Assembly (NCBI RefSeq): GCF_004028095.1 | Contig: NZ_SBHM01000007.1 | Span: 2,170,001-2,234,000, forward strand | Direction: 5' to 3' | Source of the DNA: Paenarthrobacter ureafaciens | Lineage (GTDB): Bacteria; Actinomycetota; Actinomycetes; Actinomycetales; Micrococcaceae | Length of the DNA stretch: 64,000 bases | In this document: positions 1 through 12,972 of the stretch, in pieces | Position numbering within the stretch: position 1 is the stretch's first letter | How the letters are laid out: each line of letters opens with the position of its first letter | Position numbers and translations under genes: made by a program | Notes under the pieces: generated by a model | Databases searched by the model: none | Seen by the model: only the letters and a program-made list of their open reading frames with translations | What the model was told of the DNA's origin: nothing

Positions 1-1
1 C

Positions 2-1441
2 TCCCCGATGAGCGTCTACGAGGTACACCTTGGTTCGTGGCGTCTGGGCCTTGGCTACAAGGAACTGGCCAAGGAACTGGTGGACTACGTCAAGTGGCTC
101 GGGTTCACCCACGTGGAGTTCATGCCGGTAGCCGAACACCCCTTCGGCGGTTCATGGGGCTACCAGGTCACGTCCTACTTTGCCCCCACCTCGCGGTTCG
201 GCCATCCCGATGAATTCCGCTTCCTGGTGGACTCCCTCCACCAAGCCGGGATAGGCGTGCTGCTGGACTGGGTTCCCGCGCACTTCCCCAAGGACTCGTG
301 GGCACTTGCCCAGTTCGACGGCCAACCGCTCTACGAACATTCGGATCCTGCGCTGGGGGAGCACCCGGACTGGGGAACGCTGATCTTCGACTTCGGCCGG
401 CGCGAGGTCCGCAACTTCCTGGTGGCCAACGCCCTCTACTGGCTGGACGAATTCCACATTGACGGTCTCCGCGTCGATGCGGTCGCCTCCATGATCTACC
501 TGGACTACTCACGGGAAGAGGGGCAGTGGCGGCCCAACAAGTTTGGCGGCCGCGAGAACCTCGAAGCGATTTCCTTCATGCAGGAAGTCAACGCCACGGT
601 GTACAAGACCCATCCGGGAGCCGTGACAATCGCCGAAGAATCCACTGCCTTCCCCGGCGTGACGGCACCGACCAACCACGGCGGCCTCGGCTTCGGGCTC
701 AAATGGAACATGGGCTGGATGCACGACTCGCTCAAGTACATCGCCGAGGATCCGATCAACCGCCAATGGCACCACGGCACCATCACGTTCTCCTTGGTGT
801 ACGCCTTCTCGGAGAACTTCCTGTTGCCCATCAGCCATGACGAGGTGGTGCACGGGAAGGGTTCCATGCTGCGCAAGATGCCGGGCGACCGGTGGCAGCA
901 GCTGGCCAACCTGCGTGCCTTCTTTGCGTACCAGTGGGCACACCCGGGCAAGCAGCTCATCTTCATGGGCACGGAATTCGGCCAGGAAGCCGAGTGGTCG
1001 GAACAGTACGGCCTGGATTGGTTCCTTGCCGACATCCCCGCGCACCGTGGGCTGCAGTTGCTGATCAAGGACCTCAACGAGCTGTACGCGGCTACCCCGG
1101 CACTGCATGTGCAGGACAATGACCCTGCCGGATTCCAGTGGATCAACGGCGGGGATGCCCAACACAACGTCCTCTCCTTCATCCGGTACGACCGTGAAGG
1201 CAAGGCCGTCGTGTGTGCAGTCAACTTCTCCGGTGCCCCGCACCAGGACTACGTCCTTGGGGTGCCGTCCGCCGGTAAGTGGACCGAAGTGCTGAACACC
1301 GACGCCGAAAGCTACGGCGGTTCGGGAGTCGTAAACAACGGCGCCCTGGAAGCGACCACTCCGGGTGCGGATGGTCAACCAGCCGCACTGAAGGTCACGC
1401 TCCCGCCGCTGGGCGCTTCATGGTTCATGGTGGCTGAGTAG
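2..1441 (+). CDS. glgB: 1,4-alpha-glucan branching enzyme, 5'-truncated by window edge
   Basis: Glycogen branching enzyme (GH13), which cuts an alpha-1,4 glucan and re-attaches the piece through alpha-1,6. The frame is open from base 2, so the true start (and the N-terminal CBM48 module) lies upstream. The catalytic barrel is complete. DWVPAHFP is conserved region [11 protein letters not shown] carries the nucleophile Asp, TIAEES the acid/base Glu, and [12 protein letters not shown] is region IV. The C-terminal all-beta domain runs to a normal TAG stop. A strong hairpin follows, so this is probably the last gene of a glycogen operon. The family assignment is certain; only the length is incomplete. 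Confidence 0.97.
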   Translation, partial: SPMSVYEVHLGSWRLGLGYKELAKELVDYVKWLGFTHVEFMPVAEHPFGGSWGYQVTSYFAPTSRFGHPDEFRFLVDSLHQAGIGVLLDWVPAHFPKDSWALAQFDGQPLYEHSDPALGEHPDWGTLIFDFGRREVRNFLVANALYWLDEFHIDGLRVDAVASMIYLDYSREEGQWRPNKFGGRENLEAISFMQEVNATVYKTHPGAVTIAEESTAFPGVTAPTNHGGLGFGLKWNMGWMHDSLKYIAEDPINRQWHHGTITFSLVYAFSENFLLPISHDEVVHGKGSMLRKMPGDRWQQLANLRAFFAYQWAHPGKQLIFMGTEFGQEAEWSEQYGLDWFLADIPAHRGLQLLIKDLNELYAATPALHVQDNDPAGFQWINGGDAQHNVLSFIRYDREGKAVVCAVNFSGAPHQDYVLGVPSAGKWTEVLNTDAESYGGSGVVNNGALEATTPGADGQPAALKVTLPPLGASWFMVAE

Positions 1442-1501
1442 GACAGGCGCGGATCCCGTTCATTGCGACCCAGGTCCGCGGTGGCTGGCCGTGCTGCGTG
1501 A

Positions 1502-1540
1502 GGAAAAGGACCCGCATCCGATGGATGCGGGTCCTTTTCC
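1502..1540 (+). terminator. Perfect 18-bp hairpin after glgB
   Basis: The arms 1502-1519 and 1523-1540 are exactly complementary over 18 bp around a 3-nt loop (gat). The T-run lies inside the distal arm (cctttt) rather than after it. It lies 61 nt beyond the glgB stop and before the rRNA promoter, so it probably insulates the two units. Confidence 0.75.
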
Positions 1541-1722
1541 TTGAGTTTGCAGGGTTTCCCGCCGGAGCGGTACCCGTGTTCGCGGACGCTTTGCGTTCTG
1601 GGCGGAGCGGGGGTAGAGTTAATTCTCGCGCTGGTCCCCGAGCGGAGATCGCGATCTGACAAGTTACCGCAAGGAAAACATCAAGTAGCCGCAAGGTGAA
1701 AAATGACGTCAGAATCGCCGAT

Positions 1723-1751
1723 TTGACTCGGAGGAGTTCAGCGGGTAAGTT
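1723..1751 (+). promoter_or_regulatory. Likely rRNA operon promoter
   Basis: TTGACT (1723-1728), a 17-nt spacer, then TAAGTT (1746-1751), about 250 nt before the 16S gene. The -35 is strong and the -10 weak, as is common for growth-regulated rRNA promoters. Nothing else between glgB and 16S looks like a better promoter. Inference from sequence only. Confidence 0.55.
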
Positions 1752-1820
1752 TGAAAAGTTGCTCCGGAGCGATCTGCTGGCCGTTGTGGTTGGTGGTGGT
1801 ACTGCTTTGGATTAGTGACC

Positions 1821-1848
1821 TGTTGTTTGAGAACTCAATAGTGTGCCA
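1821..1848 (+). repeat. rRNA leader element repeated in the 16S-23S spacer
   Basis: A 15-nt string (tgttgtttgagaact) at 1821-1835 recurs exactly at 3906-3920. It is followed by a near match (caatagtg / acatagtg). One copy precedes 16S and the other precedes 23S, the places where antitermination or RNase III processing signals occur. The rest of 1442-2000 shows no convincing gene. Confidence 0.5.
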
Positions 1849-2000
1849 AGTTTGTTGATACCGATTGTTTTTTGATTGGTTGAATTTTTGCCGGGCCATT
1901 GCGCACCCCCGTGTGTGGTGGTTTGGTTTTCAGCTGGTTTCAGATTTGCAGCTGCTTTTGCCGTGATTTCCGGTGGGGGTGGTTGTGTTTCGTTTTTTGT

Positions 2001-7248
<5,248 letters not shown>

Positions 7249-7393
7249 ACACACAACACACTGCACGCGTCCACTATGTGGTTCCCAACCAACAACCCGG
7301 GAACACCAACACAACAACACAACTAAACAAGCACCACAGTTGTAACCACACACACTTCCCACCCCCACCACAAGGCGGGGGACGGGTAACAAG

Positions 7394-7510
7394 GTTACGG
7401 CGGTCATAGCGTGGGGGAAACGCCCGGTCCCATTCCGAACCCGGAAGCTAAGACCCACAGCGCCGATGGTACTGCACCCGGGAGGGTGTGGGAGAGTAGG
7501 ACACCGCCGG
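7394..7510 (+). rRNA. rrf: 5S ribosomal RNA
   Basis: A 117-nt 5S gene. The 5' end gttacggcggtcatagc pairs with the 3' end ggacaccgcc, and the internal cccattccgaacccggaag is typical. It is separated from 23S by about 145 nt that include the right arm of the 23S processing stem. Confidence 0.96.
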
Positions 7511-7522
7511 ACACAAATTACA

Positions 7523-7557
7523 CAGTGAGCCCCGACCACGACGGTCGGGGCTCACTG
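7523..7557 (+). terminator. rRNA operon terminator
   Basis: A perfect 15-bp stem (7523-7537 with 7543-7557, 5-nt loop) immediately follows 5S. It lacks a long T-tract but is the expected end of the rRNA operon. Confidence 0.75.
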
Positions 7558-7601
7558 CATTTAAAACCCACCCCCGAAAACCACGGGTAGAGTTGGTGGT
7601 C

Positions 7602-8096
7602 ATGGAAAGTCTTTTCAGCCACCCCACCCCTGACTCCACACCGGCCAACGCAGGTGGGGAGGACCTGGAGCCGTTGGTATTCACTACCGTGGTGCCCACC
7701 ACCATTCAGCACGCATTCATGGGATTCACGGACCACCCGCACCTGTGGTGGCCCATGGCCGAACACAGCGTCTACGGGGCCGGCTCGCATGTGGAATTTG
7801 AGGAGAACATGATCCTCGAGACAGCCGAGGACGGCCGCACGTCGGTCTGGGGCACCATCGACGACTGGCAGCCCCCAATGTCCTTCCACACCAGTTGGTA
7901 CCCTGCCAGCACCCCGCTCTGGTCTACTGAGATTCTGGTAGCCTTCAGGGCCGTTGACGGGGGAACCGAAGTGCGCCTTGTGCACGATGGTTGGGAGGGC
8001 GCTGAAGACCCCAAAGCTACGCGCGATTCCTACGCTGAAGGATGGCCGGGCGTCCTGGCGAACTACTCACGGTTCATGGGCGGAGCCGTTGCCTAG
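7602..8096 (+). CDS. SRPBCC / AHSA1-like domain protein
   Basis: 164 residues with the pattern of START/Bet v1-like (SRPBCC, AHSA1) proteins. An N-terminal strand (PLVFTTVVPTTIQHAF) leads to a WW-containing segment (HPHLWWPMAEHS), then WGTIDDWQPP and a C-terminal helix (AEGWPGVLANYSRFM). Such proteins bind hydrophobic ligands; the ligand here is unknown. ATG 7602 is chosen because tagagt at 7588-7593 would place a transcript start at the ATG (leaderless), and the upstream TTG has no ribosome site. The stop overlaps the next gene by 8 nt. Confidence 0.85.
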   Translation: MESLFSHPTPDSTPANAGGEDLEPLVFTTVVPTTIQHAFMGFTDHPHLWWPMAEHSVYGAGSHVEFEENMILETAEDGRTSVWGTIDDWQPPMSFHTSWYPASTPLWSTEILVAFRAVDGGTEVRLVHDGWEGAEDPKATRDSYAEGWPGVLANYSRFMGGAVA

Positions 8097-8661
8097 CGCG
8101 GGTGCATCCACGGCCGGGATCAGACGGCTCACTGCTGGCGACTGGCAGCAATTGAAAGCCGTGCGGTTGGAAATGCTGGCCGATACTCCCATGGCGTATA
8201 TCGAGAGCCTGGATGCGGCGCGGCGGCAAACCGATGCGCAGTGGCAGGAACGGGCCAAGGCGATGTCGGGAGACGGAAGCGTCACCTTGATCGCGGAGGA
8301 AAACAACCCCGCCCGCCGGATCAGGGGCCTCATGCGCGTAGCCCTGACGCATCCGCAAAAGGTGGGGAATTCACTGCACGCAGTGTTGATCAGCGTCTAC
8401 GTGGCACCGGAATACCGGGGGCTGGGCTTGGCTGACGAGCTGCTGGTGGCGTGCTGCGATGCAGCTGCCCATGACTTGGGAGCCCACGTGCTGGAGCTCG
8501 GCGTCCACGAGGACAATGCCCGCGCGCTGTCTTTCTATGAACGCCATGGTTTCTTACTGACGGGGGAGTCCAAGCCCTTCCCCCAGGACAAGACCAAACG
8601 TGAGCTGATCATGGAGCGTCGGCTGACCATGAGCGAAAGGAACACCGACCTTGGCGGATGA
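8089..8661 (+). CDS. GNAT family N-acetyltransferase
   Basis: 190 residues of the GNAT fold. The N-terminal strand is IRRLTAGDWQQLKAVRLEML, and VLISVYVAPEYRGLGLADEL is motif A with the acetyl-CoA loop (Q/RxxGxG/A form YRGLGL). The ending LELGVHEDNARALSFYERHGF is motif B. The acceptor is unknown. TTG 8089 is chosen because it is the only start giving the whole first strand; it overlaps the previous stop by 8 nt, with GGAG only 3 nt away, so the start is uncertain. It overlaps the next gene by 11 nt, suggesting translational coupling of three genes. Confidence 0.85.
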   Translation: MPSAGASTAGIRRLTAGDWQQLKAVRLEMLADTPMAYIESLDAARRQTDAQWQERAKAMSGDGSVTLIAEENNPARRIRGLMRVALTHPQKVGNSLHAVLISVYVAPEYRGLGLADELLVACCDAAAHDLGAHVLELGVHEDNARALSFYERHGFLLTGESKPFPQDKTKRELIMERRLTMSERNTDLGG

Positions 8662-10114
8662 AACGGCTATTTCCGGAACCACGGAGGAAAGCATTAGAGG
8701 CCGCGCAGCCGTGGACAAAGCTTCGGCGGGACGGGCGCCGGAGGATCGGGATTTCGTGGAACAGCTGGGATCCGGCCTGGCACCATCCCAGCTGGCCGAG
8801 GACGAGGCAACACTGACGGTCTACTCCGCAGACCAAGGCCCGCTGCTCGAACGTCACTTGCCACTCGCCGTCGTATGGGCTGAATCGGTGCAGGACGTCC
8901 AGCACATTGTCCGTACGTGCTCCGCGCACAGGGTTCCAATCGTTGCACGCGGTGCCGGTACCGGCGTATCGGGCGGAGCCCACGCCACGCGGGGTTGCAT
9001 CGTCCTCAGCTTGGAACGGATGAAGCGGATCCTTGACCTGAACCCGGATGACGAGACCGCCGTCGTCGAACCCGGCGTCATTAACGCGGAGCTGAACGCT
9101 GCTGCCGCTGCGCACGGGCTCATGTATGCGCCGGACCCGGCGAGTTACAAGATGTCCACGATTGGCGGCAACGTGGCGACGAACGCCGGCGGCCTGAGGT
9201 GTGCAAAGTATGGCGTGACGCGTGATTCTGTTCTTGCCCTGGACGTCGTCATGGCAGACGGCTCCCTCCTGCATACCGGGCACCAGACGTTCAAAGGCGT
9301 GGCAGGCTATGACCTCACGGCGCTGATGGTGGGCTCTGAAGGCACATTGGGGATAGTGGTGGGCGTGACGGTCCGCCTCAAGTACTTGCCCCACGAGGTC
9401 CACACCATTGCGGCTTTCTACCAGGATTTCCGCAGCGCAGCTGCCGGGGTGCTGGCGGTCGGCAAAGCGCGGGTGCAGCCGGCCATCATGGAGTTGCTGG
9501 ATAACGGAACCTTGGAGCAACTGGACGCACTGCACGGCTCGGACCTGCAGAAGCGCGGGAAGTCGTTGTTGCTGATTCAGACCGACGGCTTTGGGGCGGC
9601 CGCTGAGGCGGCTGTGGTCCGGCAGGTCCTTGCCGATGGCGGCGCTACAGTCACCATGGAAGCCAGCGCGGAAGCGGAAATGTTGGTAGAGCTGCGCCGC
9701 AACAGCCGCGGCGTGGAGGTCGACGACGAGTTCCGCGTGGGCGAGGACATTGCCGTTCCGCGCTCGAAGCTGGTGGAGTTCGTCGCATCGCTCGAGGCCA
9801 TGGCCGTCCGCCACCGGGTCCGGCTCAAGGTGGTAGCCCACGCCGGCGACGGCAACCTGCATCCGACGTTCTGGATGGACCGCGTGGACGACGCTACAGA
9901 CGCCGACGCCTTGGTGCGGCTCAACGCGGCCCTGGATGAGTCCATCCGGGTAGGCCTGGAGATGGGTGGGACCATCACCGGGGAACATGGAGTAGGCCAA
10001 TACAAGCTCCGTTGGCTGGGGCTGGAGCAGCCTGAACCTGTGCGTGAACTGCAGCGCAGGATCAAGGAGCTGTTCGACCCCGCAGGGATCCTGAACCCCG
10101 GAAAGGCCATTTAG
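8651..10114 (+). CDS. FAD-binding oxidase, GlcD / D-lactate dehydrogenase type
   Basis: 487 residues. The N-terminal FAD_binding_4 (PCMH) domain shows RGAGTGVSGGA and MSTIGGNVATNAGGLRCAKYG. The C-terminal FAD-oxidase_C domain shows VVAHAGDGNLHP and GTITGEHGVGQYKL. The family oxidises 2-hydroxyacids such as glycolate or D-lactate; the substrate cannot be read here. It starts with TTG 8651, preceded by aaagga at a good distance, inside the end of the acetyltransferase gene. A GntR/FCD regulator lies 2.1 kb downstream, a regulator class often tied to lactate or glycolate oxidation. Confidence 0.93.
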   Translation: MADETAISGTTEESIRGRAAVDKASAGRAPEDRDFVEQLGSGLAPSQLAEDEATLTVYSADQGPLLERHLPLAVVWAESVQDVQHIVRTCSAHRVPIVARGAGTGVSGGAHATRGCIVLSLERMKRILDLNPDDETAVVEPGVINAELNAAAAAHGLMYAPDPASYKMSTIGGNVATNAGGLRCAKYGVTRDSVLALDVVMADGSLLHTGHQTFKGVAGYDLTALMVGSEGTLGIVVGVTVRLKYLPHEVHTIAAFYQDFRSAAAGVLAVGKARVQPAIMELLDNGTLEQLDALHGSDLQKRGKSLLLIQTDGFGAAAEAAVVRQVLADGGATVTMEASAEAEMLVELRRNSRGVEVDDEFRVGEDIAVPRSKLVEFVASLEAMAVRHRVRLKVVAHAGDGNLHPTFWMDRVDDATDADALVRLNAALDESIRVGLEMGGTITGEHGVGQYKLRWLGLEQPEPVRELQRRIKELFDPAGILNPGKAI

Positions 10115-10126
10115 CCATCTAGGCTT

Positions 10127-10138
10127 TTGGTATTCCAA
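10127..10138 (+). promoter_or_regulatory. TTGGTATTCCAA, near-palindromic operator-like site
   Basis: Twelve bases that match the perfect palindrome at 10217-10234 in all but one core position. It sits just after the FAD oxidase stop and 67 nt before the promoter of the MFS gene. It fits the TNGTNNNACNA-type pattern of FadR/GntR operators only loosely. Confidence 0.45.
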
Positions 10139-10193
10139 TAATCTCGATCTGCGTTTTCGGTCATGTTTCGCCGCGCTTTATCAGCGGTTTACT

Positions 10194-10221
10194 TTGACGT
10201 CTTGGCGTCCTATTCTATTTT
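10194..10221 (+). promoter_or_regulatory. Promoter of the MFS gene
   Basis: TTGACG (10194-10199), 16-nt spacer, TATTTT (10216-10221). The -10 overlaps the left arm of the palindrome at 10217-10234, so a bound repressor would block it. Confidence 0.55.
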
Positions 10222-10234
10222 GGTATACCAAAAT
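10217..10234 (+). promoter_or_regulatory. Perfect 18-bp palindrome, probable repressor operator
   Basis: attttggta followed by its exact reverse complement taccaaaat. This is a typical GntR-family operator shape (TTGGTATACCAA core). It covers the -10 and start region of the MFS promoter. The GntR/FCD regulator encoded at 12254-12937 is the obvious candidate ligand; this is inference. Confidence 0.65.
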
Positions 10235-10246
10235 ACCGAAGAGGGG

Positions 10247-10297
10247 ATGGATGTGGGAGAAAAGCGCCGAGCCGTACAGGGAGAAGTCCAAGACTGA
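10247..10297 (+). other. 16-codon leader reading frame before the MFS gene
   Basis: ATG 10247, directly after gagggg, opens a 16-codon frame ending in TGA 10295-10297, 8 nt before the MFS ATG. It could be a true leader peptide coupling translation. It could also be the real MFS N-terminus put out of frame: adding one G to the ggg at 10255-10257 would join it to the MFS frame. Confidence 0.35.
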
Positions 10298-10305
10298 AGA
10301 CGGTC

Positions 10306-11643
10306 ATGGTGCTGCTGGCCCTGGTGCTGGTGTCCATCAACCTCCGGCCAGCTATCACCACAATCGCCGGAGTGATGAACCAGCTCGAGGATGCCTTCCA
10401 GCTGGGTCCGCAATGGCTGCCCCTCCTGGGCACGCTCCCGGTCCTTGCCTTCGGCGTATCAGGGCCCATCGGGCCTTGGCTGGCCCGGCGTCTCGGCGCT
10501 GGGCGCGCCGTGGCAGTCGCCCTGCTGGTACTGGCTGCGGCGCTCATTGTGCGGGCCACTGTCCCGGCGCTCCTTTTGCCCGGAACCTTCCTGTGCGGCA
10601 TGGCGATTATGACGGCCAGCGTGTTGGTTCCCCAGATCGTCAAGACCAACCGCGGCACGGGCTGGTGGACGGGCCTCTGCGCCCTGGGGTTTGGACTCGG
10701 TGCAGCCTTGGGCGCCGGACTCGTCCGGCCCTTGGAACATGCCTTGGGCGGCAGCCTCGGTGGGGCACTCGCCGTATGGGCCGTGCCCGCTCTGTTGGGC
10801 GCCTTCCTGATACAGCGCTCGGGAGGAGGCCCGACGTCGGCACCGGCCGCAGCGGGCAATGTCACCTCGGCGGGGAATGCCGCCTCGGCTGGCAATGCCA
10901 CCTCAGCGGGCAATGCCACCTCAGCGGCCGGGGAAGCTGCGGCGCTGACGCCGGATTCGCCGTCGTCGGCTGTCGCGCCCAGTGCTGTGGTGCCCAATGC
11001 TGTTGTTCCACTGCGTAAGCAGCGCACGGCCTGGGCCGTGACAGCGTTCTTCGGGTTGCAGGCAATGCTCTACTTCGCCATCACGTCCTGGCTGGCCGTT
11101 TTCCTTGTCTCCGAGGGACTCTCCTCCGTGGATGCCGCAGCGTTGCTGGCGTGGTTCAGCCTGGCCGGCCTTCCGGCGAGCCTGCTGGCTCCTGTCCTGG
11201 CCGGAAAGCCCAAGGTCCTTCGGGTTCTGGGACCAGGTTTGGGCCTTTCCGTCGCAGTGGCGCTCATTGGTGTCCTGGTAGCTCCGTCCGGGGCCCAGTT
11301 CTTCATGGTCGGCGTGCTGGGCGTGGTCCAGAGTGCCGGCTTCGGGCTGGCCATGGCCTTGGTGGTCATACGTTCAGCGGGACCGTTGACAGCCGGCCGG
11401 CTTTCCGCGATGAGCCAGGGCTTCGGCTTTGCCCTGGCCTCCCTGGGCCCTCTTGCTGCGGGGCTGCTGCACACCTGGTCGGGCGGTTGGGAGGCTCCCT
11501 TCCTGGCCATGGCGGGTGAAGCGCTGGTCTTGGCGGCAGCCGGATACCTGGCGATTCGCGGGCCGCTGGTGAGCATTGAAACCCCCAAAGCAACCGCGAA
11601 GGACAACCCGGGCCAAAGCTCCACACCTGAGCTTGTTCCGTAA
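10306..11643 (+). CDS. MFS transporter, CynX/NimT-like
   Basis: 445 residues with about 12 membrane segments. The family hallmark SINLRPAIT lies in the first helix, as in CynX (cyanate) and NimT proteins. ATG 10306 opens directly in TM1 with a poor ribosome site; CynX proteins also begin at TM1, so the start is plausible but see the leader frame upstream. The loop between TM6 and TM7 (about residues 180-235) is Ala/Ser/Gly/Asn-rich and made of a repeated 6-residue unit. The substrate is unknown. It is downstream of a palindromic operator and probably controlled by the nearby GntR protein. Confidence 0.9.
   Translation: MVLLALVLVSINLRPAITTIAGVMNQLEDAFQLGPQWLPLLGTLPVLAFGVSGPIGPWLARRLGAGRAVAVALLVLAAALIVRATVPALLLPGTFLCGMAIMTASVLVPQIVKTNRGTGWWTGLCALGFGLGAALGAGLVRPLEHALGGSLGGALAVWAVPALLGAFLIQRSGGGPTSAPAAAGNVTSAGNAASAGNATSAGNATSAAGEAAALTPDSPSSAVAPSAVVPNAVVPLRKQRTAWAVTAFFGLQAMLYFAITSWLAVFLVSEGLSSVDAAALLAWFSLAGLPASLLAPVLAGKPKVLRVLGPGLGLSVAVALIGVLVAPSGAQFFMVGVLGVVQSAGFGLAMALVVIRSAGPLTAGRLSAMSQGFGFALASLGPLAAGLLHTWSGGWEAPFLAMAGEALVLAAAGYLAIRGPLVSIETPKATAKDNPGQSSTPELVP
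10852..10923 (+). repeat. Four tandem 18-bp repeats inside the MFS gene
   Basis: Units at 10852, 10870, 10888 and 10906 (consensus gcgggcaatgccacctca) encode AGNxxS-type hexapeptides in the central cytoplasmic loop. The unit is a multiple of 3, so copy-number change keeps the frame. Confidence 0.85.
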
Positions 11644-11684
11644 AGCTGCTGGTCGCGGCCGGGTGCCCAGCGTATTCTCGGCGT

Positions 11685-12164
11685 ATGAACACACCTGGGA
11701 CCAACAAACCGAACTCCGCGACCGAAATCCTTGAAGTGAACGAATGCTGGGAACTCCTGCGGGGAGTTTCCGTTGGCCGGTTGGCCGTGTGGGTGGACGA
11801 CCACCCGGACATCTTCCCCGTCAACTACAAAGTTGACCACGGAAGCCTGGTGTTCCGTACAGGGGAAGGCACCAAGCTCCACGCCGCACTCAGCGATACT
11901 CCGGTGGCCATTGAGGCGGACGGAGTCAACCCTGACACCGGCGTCGCCTGGAGCGTGGTGGCCAAAGGAAGGGCGTCCGCAGTGAAATTGACGCAGGACG
12001 TCCTGGATACCATCGGACTCCTGCTGTTCCCATGGGAAGCAGGCCAGAAGGACCAGTTCATCAGGATTACGCCCAACAGCGTGACCGGGCGGCGTTTCAA
12101 AGTGACCCCTCCTGCGACGTGGTGGACTCCCTTGGACGATGCTCCCACCGCCAGCGCCGAGTAG
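11685..12164 (+). CDS. PPOX-fold (pyridoxamine 5'-phosphate oxidase family) protein
   Basis: 159 residues of the FMN-binding split-barrel family. ECWELLRGVSVGRLAV and DIFPVNYKVDHGSLVFRT are typical, and the C-terminal TGRRF motif (residues about 136-140) matches the family. Such actinobacterial proteins bind FMN, F420 or heme; the cofactor is not determinable here. The ATG at 11685 follows tattct by 9 nt, so translation may be leaderless. It stands alone between the MFS and GntR genes. Confident on fold, not on activity. Confidence 0.88.
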   Translation: MNTPGTNKPNSATEILEVNECWELLRGVSVGRLAVWVDDHPDIFPVNYKVDHGSLVFRTGEGTKLHAALSDTPVAIEADGVNPDTGVAWSVVAKGRASAVKLTQDVLDTIGLLLFPWEAGQKDQFIRITPNSVTGRRFKVTPPATWWTPLDDAPTASAE

Positions 12165-12253
12165 CTGTTTCCACCCGTGTATGCTCGGTTGGAGCGCTGA
12201 CCGGTGCCGTCCGGCGAACTCGGTTGGGCGCCGGCATGAAGGGGAGTTCCACA

Positions 12254-12937
12254 GTGGCAGAGGCTGGTCCGGAAAACGGCAACGTCCGCGATGACGAGGC
12301 CCGCGCGGAGTACGTATACCAACTGGTGCTCGAAGGCATCGTGTCAGGGTCCTTCGCCCAGGGTTCCCGGCTGCGGGAACGTGAACTCTCGGACATGTAC
12401 AGCGTCTCGCGCATCCCCGTCCGGGAAGCCATCCAGCGGCTGGAACAGGACGGGTTCGTGGCCACCTTCCCGCGACGCGGCGCGGTGGTACGCCAACTCA
12501 CCCTGACGGACGTCAATGAGCTCTTCGACGTCCGCCTGTGCCTGGAAACCTTCGCCGCCAGGGAAGCGGCCGCCCGCGTTGCCGAGGGTGGCGACGGCGG
12601 CCGCCTCGGGGAACTCATGGAAGCATCCAAAGCTGCCATCGACGAGGACCGTACCGACGACGTCGTCCTCATCAGCGCGGAACTGCACGCGGAGATCGTC
12701 CGCCTTTCAGGCAACCGCCTCCTGATGGAGTCCGTGAAGCCCTTGTTTGGACGCATGCGCTGGATCTTCGGCCTGGCGCACAACCGCAGCAACGAACTCC
12801 AACGGGAAGAACACACCCAGCTGTGCAACGCGATCCTCAACGGCCGTCCCGAGCTCGCTTACTCGCTGGCCTACTCCCACATAGAGCTGGGCCGCGAGCC
12901 CGTGTTGGCCGGGCTCGCGGAAACCCTGGAACCATAA
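12254..12937 (+). CDS. GntR family transcriptional regulator, FadR/FCD subgroup
   Basis: 227 residues. The winged HTH is SRLRERELSDMYSVSRIPVR plus EAIQRLEQDGFV. It is followed by an all-helical FCD ligand domain (ELFDVRLCLETFAAREAAAR, AELHAEIVRLSGN, YSHIELG) that normally binds a small acid with a metal. GTG 12254 is chosen over ATG 12236 because aggggag ends 7 nt before it. The likely effector is a carboxylate such as lactate or glycolate, given the GlcD-type oxidase and the TTGGTATACCAA site nearby; this is inference. A short 6-bp hairpin (12944-12966) separates it from the converging DUF4032 gene. Confidence 0.92.
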   Translation: MAEAGPENGNVRDDEARAEYVYQLVLEGIVSGSFAQGSRLRERELSDMYSVSRIPVREAIQRLEQDGFVATFPRRGAVVRQLTLTDVNELFDVRLCLETFAAREAAARVAEGGDGGRLGELMEASKAAIDEDRTDDVVLISAELHAEIVRLSGNRLLMESVKPLFGRMRWIFGLAHNRSNELQREEHTQLCNAILNGRPELAYSLAYSHIELGREPVLAGLAETLEP

Positions 12938-12972
12938 GGTGCCGGAGGGCGCCGTGCGTTCCCTCCAGGACC

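Noticed and set aside
8609..10138. A 509-codon open frame on the minus strand across the FAD oxidase gene
   Set aside because: It mirrors a gene with full FAD-oxidase domains; its translation has no domain pattern. Typical of high-GC antisense.
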